From positions 1-55,437 of the forward strand of contig CALVGV010000015.1 in assembly GCA_944327195.1 (NCBI GenBank): 55,437 nt of DNA. The letters run 5' to 3'. Below, in pieces: positions 35,072 to 43,977 of this stretch. The translations under genes and the position numbers were made by a program. Each line of letters starts with the position of its first letter. Position 1 is the first letter of the stretch. The notes below the pieces were generated by a model. It ran no database searches, was not told where the DNA came from, and was given only the letters and a program-made list of their open reading frames with translations. Source of the stretch: an uncultured Limosilactobacillus sp. Lineage in GTDB: Bacteria > Bacillota > Bacilli > Lactobacillales > Lactobacillaceae.

Positions 35072-36404
35072 GCGCAGCCTGACCACCCCGCGGGCCCTGG
35101 CGGTGGTGGCCCTGACCCGGATTAATCGCCAGCACGCCTATTCCAACCTCGAGGTCAACCAGCTACTGGCCCAGCACCCGCTGACCGCACCCGACCGGCG
35201 CCTCTTGACCAGCCTGGTTTACGGCACCCTCCAGCACCGGCTGACCCTGCAGGCCTGGCTGGCACCGCGGGTTCACCGCCGGCTCGACGACTGGGTTCAA
35301 GAGCTCTTGTTGGTCACCCTCTACCAGTACCACTACCTCGAGCGGGTGCCGAACTTCGCCGCCACCAACGAGGCGATCGAGATTGCCAAGACCCGCGGCG
35401 GCGCCGGGGTGCGCAAGTTCGTCACCGGGGTCCTGCACGCCGTCCTCAAGACGCCCTTTCCCGACCCAACCAAGCTAAGCGACCCGGTTCAGCGGCTCAG
35501 CCTGGCCGCCAGCCTGCCGGAGTGGCTGGTTCGCCAGCTGATTGAAGAGTACGGGCTGACCCAGGCCGAGCAGGTGGCCGCCAGCGTCAACCAGCCGCCC
35601 CACCAGAGCGTCCGGGTGAACCGGGCTAAGACGACCCCACAAGCGGCGATCGCCGCCCTTAAGGAGGAAGGGGTCACCGCCAAGCCGAGCGCCGTGGCCG
35701 GCGACGGCCTGGTTCTGGAAGGGGGACGGCTCTTTGAGACGGCCGCCTTTAAGGAGGGCCTGGTGACCGTCCAGGACGAAAGCGCGATGCTGGCCGCCGA
35801 GAGCATGGACCTCAGCGCCGCCCAACTGGTGCTGGACGCCTGCAGCGCCCCCGGCGGCAAGACCGGCCAGCTGGCCGCCGCCCTGGCCGATCACGGTGGC
35901 CGGGTGATCGCCCTCGACATTCACGCCCACAAGGTTCGCCTGGTCAAGCAGAACCTGGCCCGCCTCGGCCTGGCCGGGGTGGTCGACACCCGCCAGGGGG
36001 ATGCCCGGAAGCTCGACTTCTTGGCCGATGCCAGCCTCGATGCCGCCCTGGTCGATGCCCCCTGCAGCGGCCTCGGCCTCCTGCGCCGCAAGCCGGAGAT
36101 CCGCTACCAAAAGCAGCTGGCCGATAGCCACCAGCTCCACCAAATTCAGCTGGCGATTTTAAATGCCGTCGCCCCAAAAATTAAAAAGGGCGGTATAATG
36201 ACATATAGCACGTGCACGATTCTCAAGGAAGAGAACCAGGAAACGGTGGCGGCCTTCTTGGCCAGCCACCCCGAATTTGCCTTAGAAAAAACGCAAACCG
36301 CACGGGCGATCAAATCAGACCGGGCAGAAAAACCGCTCACGATTTTGCCAAGTGACTTTGGGTCCGACGGGTTCTTCATTGCGACCCTCAAACGGATCGA
36401 CTAG
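35064..36404 (+). CDS. rsmB: 16S rRNA m5C967 methyltransferase RsmB
   Basis: A 446-residue protein. A NusB-like RNA-binding domain (about 1-140) precedes the Rossmann methyltransferase. The SAM motif is DACSAPGGKTGQLA. The motif DAPCSGLGLLRRKPEIRY carries one catalytic cysteine and STCTIL the other. The 3' part (about 36155-36215) is AT-rich and uses the rare ATA codon in GGTATAATG, unlike the rest of the gene, and contains a TATAAT without a visible -35. It overlaps fmt and is followed after 19 bases by stp. Confidence 0.95.
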   Translation: MTKRSLTTPRALAVVALTRINRQHAYSNLEVNQLLAQHPLTAPDRRLLTSLVYGTLQHRLTLQAWLAPRVHRRLDDWVQELLLVTLYQYHYLERVPNFAATNEAIEIAKTRGGAGVRKFVTGVLHAVLKTPFPDPTKLSDPVQRLSLAASLPEWLVRQLIEEYGLTQAEQVAASVNQPPHQSVRVNRAKTTPQAAIAALKEEGVTAKPSAVAGDGLVLEGGRLFETAAFKEGLVTVQDESAMLAAESMDLSAAQLVLDACSAPGGKTGQLAAALADHGGRVIALDIHAHKVRLVKQNLARLGLAGVVDTRQGDARKLDFLADASLDAALVDAPCSGLGLLRRKPEIRYQKQLADSHQLHQIQLAILNAVAPKIKKGGIMTYSTCTILKEENQETVAAFLASHPEFALEKTQTARAIKSDRAEKPLTILPSDFGSDGFFIATLKRID

Positions 36405-36423
36405 AAGGGAATTACGAAGGCTC

Positions 36424-37164
36424 ATGAAGATTGATTACTTAACCGATATCGGCCGGCAACGACGGGAAAACCAGGACCGGGTGGCGCTGTTTGAAAACGG
36501 CGACCGCCAGCTGGCAATCATTGCCGACGGGATCGGGGGCAACCAGAGTGGGGACGTGGCGGCCGCCTTGACGGTGCGCTTGCTCGGTCAAAACTTTCGC
36601 AAGAGCGCCCCGAAAACGGTCAAGCACGCCAAGAAGTGGCTGCAGGACCAGGTGACCCTTGCCAACCAAACCCTCTTAAAAAAAGCAAGTGAATCATTGG
36701 CCTTTCGCGGAATGGGAACGACGATGGTGGCCGCGGTGACCCTGGCCAAGGGCGTGATCGTGGTGGCCAACATCGGCGACAGCCGGGGGTACATCCTCCA
36801 CGGCCCGAACCTGACCCAAATCACCGTCGACCACTCGCTGGTCAATGAACTGGTAAAAAACGGTGACCTTACCGAACAGCAGGCGCGCAATTCGCCGCAA
36901 AAGAACATTATTACCCGGGCAATTGGCATTTCCCGGGCGGCCGAAATCGACGTCAACGCCTTTAGCCTGACGGCGGGCGACCAGCTTTTGCTGTGCTCGG
37001 ACGGCCTCTCCAAGATGGTTGAAAATGCCACCATGACGGCGGTGCTCTCCCAGGACCAGTCCGGGGCGGAGAAGTGCGCCCAGCTGGTGGCCCTGGCCAA
37101 CCAGGCCGGCGGGCTCGATAATATCACCGTGCTAATCGGCAAGTACGAGCAAGAAAGGAAATAA
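36424..37164 (+). CDS. stp: PP2C-type Ser/Thr phosphatase (Stp/PrpC)
   Basis: A 246-residue metal-dependent phosphatase. Metal-binding aspartates are visible in ENQDRVALF, IIADGIGGNQSGDVAA, NIGDSRGYIL, LLCSDGLSKMV and GGLDNITVLI. It removes phosphate from targets of the adjacent kinase StkP; the two genes are one base apart. ATG 36424 follows GAAGG. Together they tune cell-wall synthesis and division in Firmicutes. Confidence 0.96.
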   Translation: MKIDYLTDIGRQRRENQDRVALFENGDRQLAIIADGIGGNQSGDVAAALTVRLLGQNFRKSAPKTVKHAKKWLQDQVTLANQTLLKKASESLAFRGMGTTMVAAVTLAKGVIVVANIGDSRGYILHGPNLTQITVDHSLVNELVKNGDLTEQQARNSPQKNIITRAIGISRAAEIDVNAFSLTAGDQLLLCSDGLSKMVENATMTAVLSQDQSGAEKCAQLVALANQAGGLDNITVLIGKYEQERK

Positions 37165-37165
37165 G

Positions 37166-39058
37166 ATGAAATCCGGATACAAGCTTAGCAACCGGTACCG
37201 GATCCTCCGTCCCCTTGGCGAGGGGGGCATGGCAAACGTTTATCTTGCCTATGACTTGGTCCTTGAACGCAAGGTGTCGGTCAAGTTGTTGCGCCTCGAT
37301 CTGCGCGACGACCCGAAAACCAAGCGCCGCTTCGAGCGCGAAGCGATGGCGGCCACCCAGCTCAATGATCCCCACATCGTTGGCATTTACGATGTCGGGA
37401 CCGACCATGGCATGCAGTATATGGTGATGCAATACGTTGAGGGGACCGACCTCAAGGCATTCATCAAGCAAAACTACCCCATTCCCCTCCCCCAGGTGGT
37501 GGACATCATGGAGCAGGTGCTGGCGGCGGTGCAAACTGCCCACCAGCACGGGATTATCCACCGTGACTTAAAACCACAAAACATTTTAATCGACGAAGAC
37601 AAGAACATTAAGATCACCGACTTCGGGATCGCGATGGCCACGGCGGCCAACTCGCTGACCCAAACCAACACCCTGGTGGGCTCGGTCCACTACCTGTCGC
37701 CCGAACAGGCCCGTGGCAGCATTGCCACCGAGCGGTCGGACATCTACTCGCTGGGGATCATCCTCTTTGAATTGCTAACCGGCCACGTTCCCTTCGAGGG
37801 GGAAACGGCGGTCTCGATCGCCCTCAAGCACTCGCGCGACGAGATGCCCTCGGTCCGCGACGTCAACCCGGCGATTCCGCAGCCGCTGGCCAACGTGGTC
37901 TACAAGGCAACCGCCAAGTCGCCCGACCAGCGCTACGCCTCGGCGGCCGAGATGGCGGCCGATTTGAAGACCGCCCTCAACCCGGGCCGCGAAGCCGAAC
38001 CGCGCTTCAAGGAGAGCGACCACTGCGACGACGAGACCCGGGTCCTCGACCTAAACGAGCTTAAGCAGGCCAAGCAGGCGGCAGAAGAAAGCGCAGACCA
38101 GCCAGCCCAAGAAGAGGAACCGGCCCCAACCAAGCCGGCGCGGCGCGGCTGGCTAGTGGCCCTGATCGTCGTGGTGATTTTGGCCCTCGGCTGCCTCTGG
38201 TACTTCACCCGGCCGCTGGCGGTGCCGAACCTGGGTGGGGAAACCGTGGCTGAGGCCCGCCAAACCCTGGCCAAGCACCACATCAAGCTGGGAACGGTGA
38301 GCAAGCGAACTGATTCCAAGGTCGCCACGGGAACCGTGATCAAGGCCAAGCTCAAGGAGGCCCACTACGGCCAGAAGGTGGACCTGGTCGTTTCTAGTGG
38401 GGTCAGTCACTGGAAGGTGGCCGACCTGGTTGGCACCAGTGCCACGGCCACCAAGGAGAAGCTAGAGGCCAAGGGCTTCACCGTCAAGGTCAAGAAGCAG
38501 TACTCCGACACGGTCAGCAAGGGCGAGGTGATCAAGCAGAGCCTGACCACCGGGCAAACGGTTAGCCCGCAAAAGAAGGTCGTTACCCTGACCGTCTCGG
38601 CCGGCCGCAAGCAGGTCAAGATTCCCAACCTCAAGAACTGGGACATCCAGGACGTTCAGTCCTTTGCCAACAAGCATGGCCTCCAGCTGACCGAGACCCA
38701 GCAGACCTCAACCACGGTGGCCACCAACCGGGTGATTTCGCAGACCCCGAAGGCCGGCAGCACCCTGGCCAAGGGGGACACCCTGACGGTGGCGGTCGCC
38801 ACCTCGGGCAGCAGCCTGAAGACGACCAACGTCCAGATCACGATTCCCTTCGACAGCAGTAATGGTCGCAAGGAGAACCGGGTGCAGGTCTACATTAGCG
38901 ACGCCTACCACAACCTAACGATGCAGTACGAAGACATCACGATCAGCCAGGAAACGGTGATCTACGTGCCGCTGACCCTGAAGGGCAACGAGCGCGGTTC
39001 CTACAAGGTGATCCGCAACGGCAAGACGATCATGAGCGCAACCAACATCACCGGCTAG
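37166..39058 (+). CDS. stkP: PASTA-domain Ser/Thr protein kinase (StkP/PrkC)
   Basis: A 630-residue membrane kinase. The kinase domain (about 11-275) has the glycine loop GEGGMANV, Lys40, HRDLKPQN (132-139) and DFG (152-154). An acidic, Lys/Glu/Ala-rich juxtamembrane region leads to one membrane helix at about 328-348. Outside are three PASTA repeats (roughly 352-418, 419-485 and 486-553), which bind muropeptides or lipid II in relatives. A further 75-residue beta-rich domain (about 555-630) follows the last PASTA. It pairs with stp one base upstream. Confidence 0.96.
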   Translation: MKSGYKLSNRYRILRPLGEGGMANVYLAYDLVLERKVSVKLLRLDLRDDPKTKRRFEREAMAATQLNDPHIVGIYDVGTDHGMQYMVMQYVEGTDLKAFIKQNYPIPLPQVVDIMEQVLAAVQTAHQHGIIHRDLKPQNILIDEDKNIKITDFGIAMATAANSLTQTNTLVGSVHYLSPEQARGSIATERSDIYSLGIILFELLTGHVPFEGETAVSIALKHSRDEMPSVRDVNPAIPQPLANVVYKATAKSPDQRYASAAEMAADLKTALNPGREAEPRFKESDHCDDETRVLDLNELKQAKQAAEESADQPAQEEEPAPTKPARRGWLVALIVVVILALGCLWYFTRPLAVPNLGGETVAEARQTLAKHHIKLGTVSKRTDSKVATGTVIKAKLKEAHYGQKVDLVVSSGVSHWKVADLVGTSATATKEKLEAKGFTVKVKKQYSDTVSKGEVIKQSLTTGQTVSPQKKVVTLTVSAGRKQVKIPNLKNWDIQDVQSFANKHGLQLTETQQTSTTVATNRVISQTPKAGSTLAKGDTLTVAVATSGSSLKTTNVQITIPFDSSNGRKENRVQVYISDAYHNLTMQYEDITISQETVIYVPLTLKGNERGSYKVIRNGKTIMSATNITG

Positions 39059-39084
39059 GCCGGCCCCAGTAAAGGAGAGAGTGT

Positions 39085-39957
39085 TTGAAAACCGGAATCA
39101 TCCAGCAATCATTGAGTGGCTTCTACGACGTCTTGGCGGACGGCAAGCTCTACCGGACCCGCGGCCGCGGCAATTTCCGCAAGCGGGGACAAAAACCGCT
39201 GGTCGGCGACCGGGTTGAGTTTGACCCGGCCGGCTACCTACTGAAGATCCTGCCGCGGGAAAACCAGCTGGTCCGCCCGCTGGTGGCCAACGTCGACCTG
39301 GCGGTGGTGGTGACCGCCGCCAAGCAGCCGGACTTTTCGCCCAACCTGCTCGACCGCCAGCTGGTCGCTTTGGCCTGGCAAAAGATCACCCCGCTGCTCT
39401 TCTTCTCCAAGACCGACCTCTTGACCGACGATGAGTTCACCGTCCTCGAAGCGGTGGTGGCCGGCTACCGGGAAATTGGCTACCGGGTCTTTTACAACCG
39501 CGACCCCTTCGGCCAGGAAGCACTGGCGGCGCTTAGCGACCAGCTGACCGGCAAGGTGGTCACGATGATGGGGCAGACCGGGGCCGGCAAGTCGACCCTC
39601 TTGAACCACCTGGCCCCGGAGCTGGCCCTGGAAACCGGGGTCGTGTCCAAGGCCCTCAAGCGGGGCAAGCACACCACCCGTAAGGTCAGTCTCTTAGACG
39701 TCAACGGGGCCCTGGTGGCCGATACGCCGGGCTTTTCCTCCTACGAGGACTTCCCGATGACGATCGACGAATTGCCGACCCTCTTCTTTGAATTTGCCGC
39801 CCTGGCGCCCCAGTGCCGCTTCCGGGGCTGTCGGCACCTAAAAGAACCGGGTTGCGCCGTGAAAAAAGCGCTTGAAGATGGTAAAATAATGCAGTCAAGG
39901 TACCGCGATTATTGTCAGTTCCACGACTTGATCGTGAACCAAAAGCCAAACTACTAA
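39085..39957 (+). CDS. rsgA: Ribosome small-subunit GTPase RsgA
   Basis: A 290-residue circularly permuted GTPase. An OB-fold (about 1-65) comes first. The G motifs run G4, G5, G1 and G3: FFSKTDL, then GQTGAGKS (163-170) and DTPGFSS. The C-terminal zinc site has [14 protein letters not shown]. It checks late 30S maturation, complementing RimP and RbfA. The start is TTG 39085, after AAAGGAGAG. Confidence 0.95.
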   Translation: MKTGIIQQSLSGFYDVLADGKLYRTRGRGNFRKRGQKPLVGDRVEFDPAGYLLKILPRENQLVRPLVANVDLAVVVTAAKQPDFSPNLLDRQLVALAWQKITPLLFFSKTDLLTDDEFTVLEAVVAGYREIGYRVFYNRDPFGQEALAALSDQLTGKVVTMMGQTGAGKSTLLNHLAPELALETGVVSKALKRGKHTTRKVSLLDVNGALVADTPGFSSYEDFPMTIDELPTLFFEFAALAPQCRFRGCRHLKEPGCAVKKALEDGKIMQSRYRDYCQFHDLIVNQKPNY

Positions 39958-39974
39958 AAGGGAGCTGTGTTTTT

Positions 39975-40628
39975 ATGATTAAGGTTGCACCCTCAATTCT
40001 GAGTGCCGACTACGTTAACTTGCAAAAGGACATCGAAAAGGTGGAAGCTGCCGGGGCCGAATACCTTCACATCGACGTGATGGACGGGACCTTCGTGCCG
40101 AGCATTTCCTACGGGCCGGGCTTCGTGAAGGCGATCCGGCCAATCACCAAGATGGTGCTGGACGTTCACCTGATGGTTCAAAACCCGGAACACATCTTGC
40201 CGGACTTCATTGAGGCCGGGGCTGACATCATTGGGGTGCAAGTTGAGGCAACCCAACACATCCACCGCGCCCTGCAAATCATCAAGAAGGGCGGCGTCAA
40301 GGCCGAAGTTGTCATCAACCCGGGGACGCCGGTTGAAATGATCAAGCCGGTTCTCCACATGGTTGACCAGGTGCTGGTAATGACGGTTAACCCGGGCTTC
40401 GGCGGGCAAAAGTTCCTGCCGGAAACGGTGGCCAAGATTGCCGAATTAAACCAGCTTAAGAAGGACCTGGGGCTGGACTTCGACATCGAAATCGACGGTG
40501 GGGTCAACAACGAGACCGTCAAGGCCTGCGCCGAAGCCGGGGCCACGGTTGCCGTGGCGGGGTCCTACGTTTACAACGCCGACGACCCGGCTGCCCGGAT
40601 CCAGGCAATCAAGGACGCGACCAAGTAG
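39975..40628 (+). CDS. rpe: Ribulose-phosphate 3-epimerase
   Basis: A 217-residue TIM barrel. It starts MIKVAPSILSADYVNL and contains HIDVMDGTFVPSISYGPG, HLMVQNPE, MTVNPGFGGQKFLPE and EIDGGVNNETVKAC, with the usual metal-binding His and Asp positions. It interconverts ribulose-5-P and xylulose-5-P, central for heterofermentative phosphoketolase metabolism. ATG 39975 has GGGAG upstream; the longer in-frame extension lies within rsgA. It follows rsgA by 17 bases and ends at a hairpin. Confidence 0.96.
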   Translation: MIKVAPSILSADYVNLQKDIEKVEAAGAEYLHIDVMDGTFVPSISYGPGFVKAIRPITKMVLDVHLMVQNPEHILPDFIEAGADIIGVQVEATQHIHRALQIIKKGGVKAEVVINPGTPVEMIKPVLHMVDQVLVMTVNPGFGGQKFLPETVAKIAELNQLKKDLGLDFDIEIDGGVNNETVKACAEAGATVAVAGSYVYNADDPAARIQAIKDATK

Positions 40629-40652
40629 GCGTCCGCGCAACATTCAACCCAG

Positions 40653-40683
40653 AAAGAGGCCGGATTTTCCCGACCTCTTTTTA
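40653..40683 (+). terminator. Terminator between rpe and thiN
   Basis: AAAGAGG (40653-40659) pairs with CCTCTTT (40674-40680), and an inner CGG/CCG is separated by one C/A mismatch. A T run follows to 40682. thiN starts 15 bases later, so read-through or a hidden promoter must serve it. Confidence 0.75.
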
Positions 40684-40697
40684 GTAAGGAGGAAGCC

Positions 40698-41366
40698 ATG
40701 AAGGTTGTCAACGTGATGGTGGGGGGGCCAGCCAGCGAAATTCCGGAAGAAACCGTTCTGGCCCACCGCGAGGAAGCCTGGGTCGGGGTCGACTACGGGG
40801 CCAGCTACCTGCTGGCGCGGGGGATCACCCCCCAGCTGGCGGTGGGTGACTTCGACACCACCAAACCGGCCGCCCTGGCACGGATTAAGGCGGCCGGGGT
40901 GTCAGTCCGCACCTTCCCGCCGGAAAAGGACTACACCGACAGCCAGCTCGGCGTCAAGGCGGCGGTCGAGGACCTGGCCGCCGACCGGGTCAACCTCTTT
41001 GGCGCCACCGGGGGGCGGCTCGACCAGTTTCTTGCCAACCTCTACCTGCCCCTCTTGCCGGACTTTGCTCCCTGCCTGGAAAAACTGGTGCTGATCGATC
41101 GCCAAAACGTGGTTCGCTACTACCGGCCCGGCGAGCACGCCGTCCGCCAGCTGCCGGGGATGCAGTACCTGACCTTCGTCAACCTGACCCCGGTCCGCGG
41201 GCTGACCCTAATCGACGAAAAATACCGGCTGACCAATTACGACTCGGCCGTGCCGGTCTCCTGGTCGAGCAACGAGTTCACCGCCCCGGTCAACCACTTC
41301 GCCTTCACCAGTGGGGTGGTGGCGGTGATTCAGAGCCGCGATAGCGCCGCCACCGGCCCCCGCTGA
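40698..41366 (+). CDS. thiN: Thiamine pyrophosphokinase
   Basis: A 222-residue enzyme making thiamine diphosphate from thiamine and ATP. The N-terminal domain has the VGVDYGASYLLARGITPQLAVGDFD signature (the family's GDFDS is GDFDT here) and the motif DYTDSQLGVKAA. The C-terminal beta domain includes TNYDSAVPVSWSSNEF. ATG 40698 follows TAAGGAGG. It is the last gene of the gmk-to-thiN run, as in many Firmicutes. Confidence 0.94.
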   Translation: MKVVNVMVGGPASEIPEETVLAHREEAWVGVDYGASYLLARGITPQLAVGDFDTTKPAALARIKAAGVSVRTFPPEKDYTDSQLGVKAAVEDLAADRVNLFGATGGRLDQFLANLYLPLLPDFAPCLEKLVLIDRQNVVRYYRPGEHAVRQLPGMQYLTFVNLTPVRGLTLIDEKYRLTNYDSAVPVSWSSNEFTAPVNHFAFTSGVVAVIQSRDSAATGPR

Positions 41367-41409
41367 GGAGGGAAAAGAGGTGTCAAGGAGAATTCCTTGA
41401 AAGAAACTA

Positions 41410-41438
41410 TTGAAATCCCCCGGGGCCTATGGTAAATT
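41410..41438 (+). promoter_or_regulatory. rpmB promoter
   Basis: TTGAAA (41410-41415), a 17-base spacer and TAAATT (41433-41438) preceded by TGG (extended -10). Initiation near 41445 gives a leader of about 59 bases. Confidence 0.75.
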
Positions 41439-41444
41439 ATTTAG

Positions 41445-41503
41445 GTGAGTTACAGCGCCTCGGCGCTACTGAGAAAACTGATGAGGAGAGGAGGGTCCCC
41501 CAG
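41445..41503 (+). other. rpmB 5' leader with a small hairpin
   Basis: The leader holds a tight hairpin AGCGC-CTCG-GCGCT (41454-41467) and, before the ATG, a purine-rich GAGGAGAGGAGGG tract that includes the ribosome site. It could be an autoregulatory leader for L28, but I recognise no named family. Confidence 0.35.
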
Positions 41504-41692
41504 ATGGCGAAGGATTTTATCACCGGTAAACGGACACGCTTTGGTAACAAGCGTTCGCACGCCCTGAACTCAAGTCGTCGTAGCTGGAAGCCAAACTTGC
41601 AAAAAGCAACCATTTTGGTAAATGGCAAGCCGAAGAAGGTTTACGTTTCCGCCCGGACGTTGAAGTCAGGTAAGGTTACCCGCGTTCACTAA
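41504..41692 (+). CDS. rpmB: Large-subunit ribosomal protein bL28
   Basis: A 62-residue basic protein. It begins [20 protein letters not shown], the lactobacillary bL28 N-terminus, and ends [15 protein letters not shown]. No zinc-binding Cys pairs are present, so it is the cysteine-free form. ATG 41504 follows AGGAGGG; the in-frame upstream extension covers the promoter and leader and is not coding. It stands alone between its own promoter and a strong terminator. Confidence 0.97.
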   Translation: MAKDFITGKRTRFGNKRSHALNSSRRSWKPNLQKATILVNGKPKKVYVSARTLKSGKVTRVH

Positions 41693-41699
41693 TTAACCT

Positions 41700-41734
41700 A
41701 AGGAGGCTGGGAAGCAACTCCCAGCCTCCTTTTG
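41700..41734 (+). terminator. Terminator of rpmB
   Basis: A perfect 13-bp stem (41700-41712 with 41719-41731, AAGGAGGCTGGGA/TCCCAGCCTCCTT) with a 6-base loop, then TTTG. It starts seven bases after the stop codon. Confidence 0.88.
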
Positions 41735-41788
41735 CGTTCCACGCGTTTGCCACCGGGATTGGCAAAGCTTTTTAAGCGCGCGCAACTA

Positions 41789-41797
41789 TGGTAAGAT
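41789..41797 (+). promoter_or_regulatory. yloU promoter (extended -10)
   Basis: TGG-TAAGAT (41789-41797), about 35 bases before the yloU start. No good -35 is seen (TTTTTA at 41769-41774). Confidence 0.4.
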
Positions 41798-41831
41798 GAT
41801 GATGACTTTTAGCGAAAAGGAGGCCATTTGA

Positions 41832-42197
41832 ATGGCAGTGAAGATCAAGACAAAGGCTGGCACAATCGATATTGCGAGTGACGTGATCGCAACGGTGGTT
41901 GGTGGGGCCGCAACCGATAACTACGGTGTCGTTGGAATGGCCAGCCGCAACCCGCTGCGCGACGGGGTAAACTCGATTCTCCAGCGGGATAAGTACAACA
42001 AGGGGGTCGTGATTCGCCAAACCGAGGGCGGGATCACGGTCGAAGTGAACATCATCGTCGGCTACGGCACCAAGATCTCCGAGGTGTCCAAGAGCGTTCA
42101 AAATAAGGTGAAGTACAACCTCGAATCAATGCTCGGCATTACCGCCGACGAGGTGATCGTCTGCGTCCAAGGGGTGCGGATGTTGGGGAATGACTAG
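41832..42197 (+). CDS. yloU: Asp23/Gls24-family protein (YloU)
   Basis: A 121-residue Asp23-type protein. The family pattern runs from KTKAGTIDIASDVIATVVGGAATDNYGVVGM to VEVNIIVGYGTKISEVSKSVQ. YloU lies next to the fatty-acid kinase gene in most Firmicutes, which ties it to envelope or lipid homeostasis, but no biochemical role is established. It starts at ATG after AAAAGGAGG and precedes fakA by 20 bases. It is a second, shorter relative of the YqhY encoded at 20864. Confidence 0.9.
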   Translation: MAVKIKTKAGTIDIASDVIATVVGGAATDNYGVVGMASRNPLRDGVNSILQRDKYNKGVVIRQTEGGITVEVNIIVGYGTKISEVSKSVQNKVKYNLESMLGITADEVIVCVQGVRMLGND

Positions 42198-42217
42198 CTA
42201 GTTGGAGGAATTTGATT

Positions 42218-43897
42218 TTGGCAGTTACTACAATTACGAACCTTGAATTTGGCAAGATGGTCCAGGCGGCCGCGGCCAAGTTAAACCAACAAGCCGAGTT
42301 TATCAACTCGCTGAACGTCTTCCCGGTGCCGGACGGGGATACCGGGACCAACATGAGCATGTCGATGGCCAGCGGGGCCAAGTACGAACGCGAGGCGACC
42401 TCGCTGAACGTTGGTGACCTCGCTAGCGCCCTGGCCAAGGGGCTCTTGATGGGGGCCCGCGGGAACTCCGGGGTGATCCTCTCGCAGATCTTCCGCGGCT
42501 TTGCCAAGGGCTGCGAAGGCAAGAAGGAGCTGGACGCCAACGACTTCGTGGCCGCCTACGCCAACGGGGCCAAGACGGCCTACCAGGCGGTGATGAAGCC
42601 GACCGAGGGAACGATTCTGACTGTCGTTCGCGAATCGGCCCAGGCCGGCCTGAACGCGGTCAAGAAGACCAACGACCTCGAGGAGATCCTTTCCCAGATC
42701 GTTGACGCCGCCGATGCGGCCCTGAAGAAGACGCCCGACCTTTTGCCAGTGCTGAAGGAAGTCGGCGTGGTCGACTCCGGTGGCCAGGGGCTGGTCTTTG
42801 TTCTGCACGCCTTCTACGGTGCTTTGACCGGGGAGGAGATCGAAGACGAATTACCGGACAACGCCCAGATGGACGAGATGATCAACGCCAAGCACCACCA
42901 GAGTGCCCAGGGGAAGCTCGACCCGGCCGACATCAAGTACGGCTACTGCACCCAAATGATGGTCCGCCTTGGCAAGGGGCCAAAGGAAACCAAGTCCTTT
43001 GACTACGACGAGTTCTACAACTACCTGGCCAAGCTCGGCGACAGCCTGTTGGTGATCAACGACGACGAGGTGGTCAAGGTTCACGTCCACACCGAACAAC
43101 CGGGGACGGTGCTTTCCTGGGGCCAGCAGTTTGGGGACCTGCAAACGGTCAAGGTCGATAACATGCGTTGGCAACAAGAAGAGATCATGGAACAAGACGA
43201 CCAGCCGGTAGCCACGCCGGAACCAACTAGCGAGGCGGCCCCGGAAACGGCGGTGATCGCGGTCGCTTCCGGCGACGGGATCACCAAGCTCCTCAAGAGC
43301 CTCGGGGTGACGACCGTGATCGCCGGCGGTCAGACGATGAACCCAAGCATCCAGGACCTGACCGAGGCAATCAACCAGTCCGGGGCCAAGCAGGCCCTGG
43401 TATTGCCGGACAACGGCAACATCTTCATGGCGGCCGACCAGGCGGCGGCGGTGGCCGACATCCCGGTCAAGGTGGTCCACGTCAAGACGATCGCCCAGGC
43501 GATGAGCGCCCTCCTGGAATACAACCCGGAGGCCAGCCTGGAAGACAACCAGGCGGCAATGGAGGCCGTGATCGGCAACGTTGCCTCCGGGGAGGTCACG
43601 GTGGCGGTTCGCGACACCCAGCTCAACGGGGTTGAGATCAAGAAGGACGACTACATGGGGATCGTTGACGGCCAGATCGTGGCGGTCAAGGAAACCGTGA
43701 TGGCCGCCGCCGAAGCGATGGTCGACCAGATGCTAGATGAGGACAGCGAAGTGGTCACCATCCTCTACGGCCAGGACGGTAGCAAGCAGGAGGCCGAGCA
43801 GCTCCGCGACAAGATTCTGGAGGAAGACGACGAGCTCGACGTCCAGATCTACGAGGGGGGCCAGCCAGTTTACCCGTACCTGATCGCCGTCGAGTAG
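42218..43897 (+). CDS. fakA: Fatty-acid kinase catalytic subunit FakA (YloV)
   Basis: A 559-residue protein. The N-terminal DhaL-type kinase domain (1-200) has PVPDGDTGTNMSMSM with metal-binding Asp39 and Asp41, and the downstream GARGNSGVILSQIFRG. The middle domain and the C-terminal FakB-docking domain follow. FakA phosphorylates fatty acids held by DegV-type FakB proteins, feeding acyl-phosphate to the PlsX/PlsY route; plsX is two genes downstream. The start is TTG 42218, nine bases from GGAGG; TTG 42212 is only three bases away. Confidence 0.95.
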   Translation: MAVTTITNLEFGKMVQAAAAKLNQQAEFINSLNVFPVPDGDTGTNMSMSMASGAKYEREATSLNVGDLASALAKGLLMGARGNSGVILSQIFRGFAKGCEGKKELDANDFVAAYANGAKTAYQAVMKPTEGTILTVVRESAQAGLNAVKKTNDLEEILSQIVDAADAALKKTPDLLPVLKEVGVVDSGGQGLVFVLHAFYGALTGEEIEDELPDNAQMDEMINAKHHQSAQGKLDPADIKYGYCTQMMVRLGKGPKETKSFDYDEFYNYLAKLGDSLLVINDDEVVKVHVHTEQPGTVLSWGQQFGDLQTVKVDNMRWQQEEIMEQDDQPVATPEPTSEAAPETAVIAVASGDGITKLLKSLGVTTVIAGGQTMNPSIQDLTEAINQSGAKQALVLPDNGNIFMAADQAAAVADIPVKVVHVKTIAQAMSALLEYNPEASLEDNQAAMEAVIGNVASGEVTVAVRDTQLNGVEIKKDDYMGIVDGQIVAVKETVMAAAEAMVDQMLDEDSEVVTILYGQDGSKQEAEQLRDKILEEDDELDVQIYEGGQPVYPYLIAVE

Positions 43898-43918
43898 GCA
43901 ACCAATATTAATTGCAGT

Positions 43919-43947
43919 AGACTGGGAGTTCTTCCCAGTCTCTTTCG
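43919..43947 (+). terminator. Hairpin between fakA and recG
   Basis: A 9-bp stem (43919-43927 with 43933-43941, AGACTGGGA/TCCCAGTCT) with a 5-base loop, then CTTTC. The T tract is weak, so termination may be partial. Confidence 0.6.
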
Positions 43948-43977
43948 TACATAGGGAAAAAGGAAGGGGGAAGTTTG

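Noticed and set aside
41397..41435. Short ORF with an AAGGAG site upstream of rpmB
   Set aside because: It ends inside the -10 of the rpmB promoter and overlaps an inverted repeat; it is probably coincidence.
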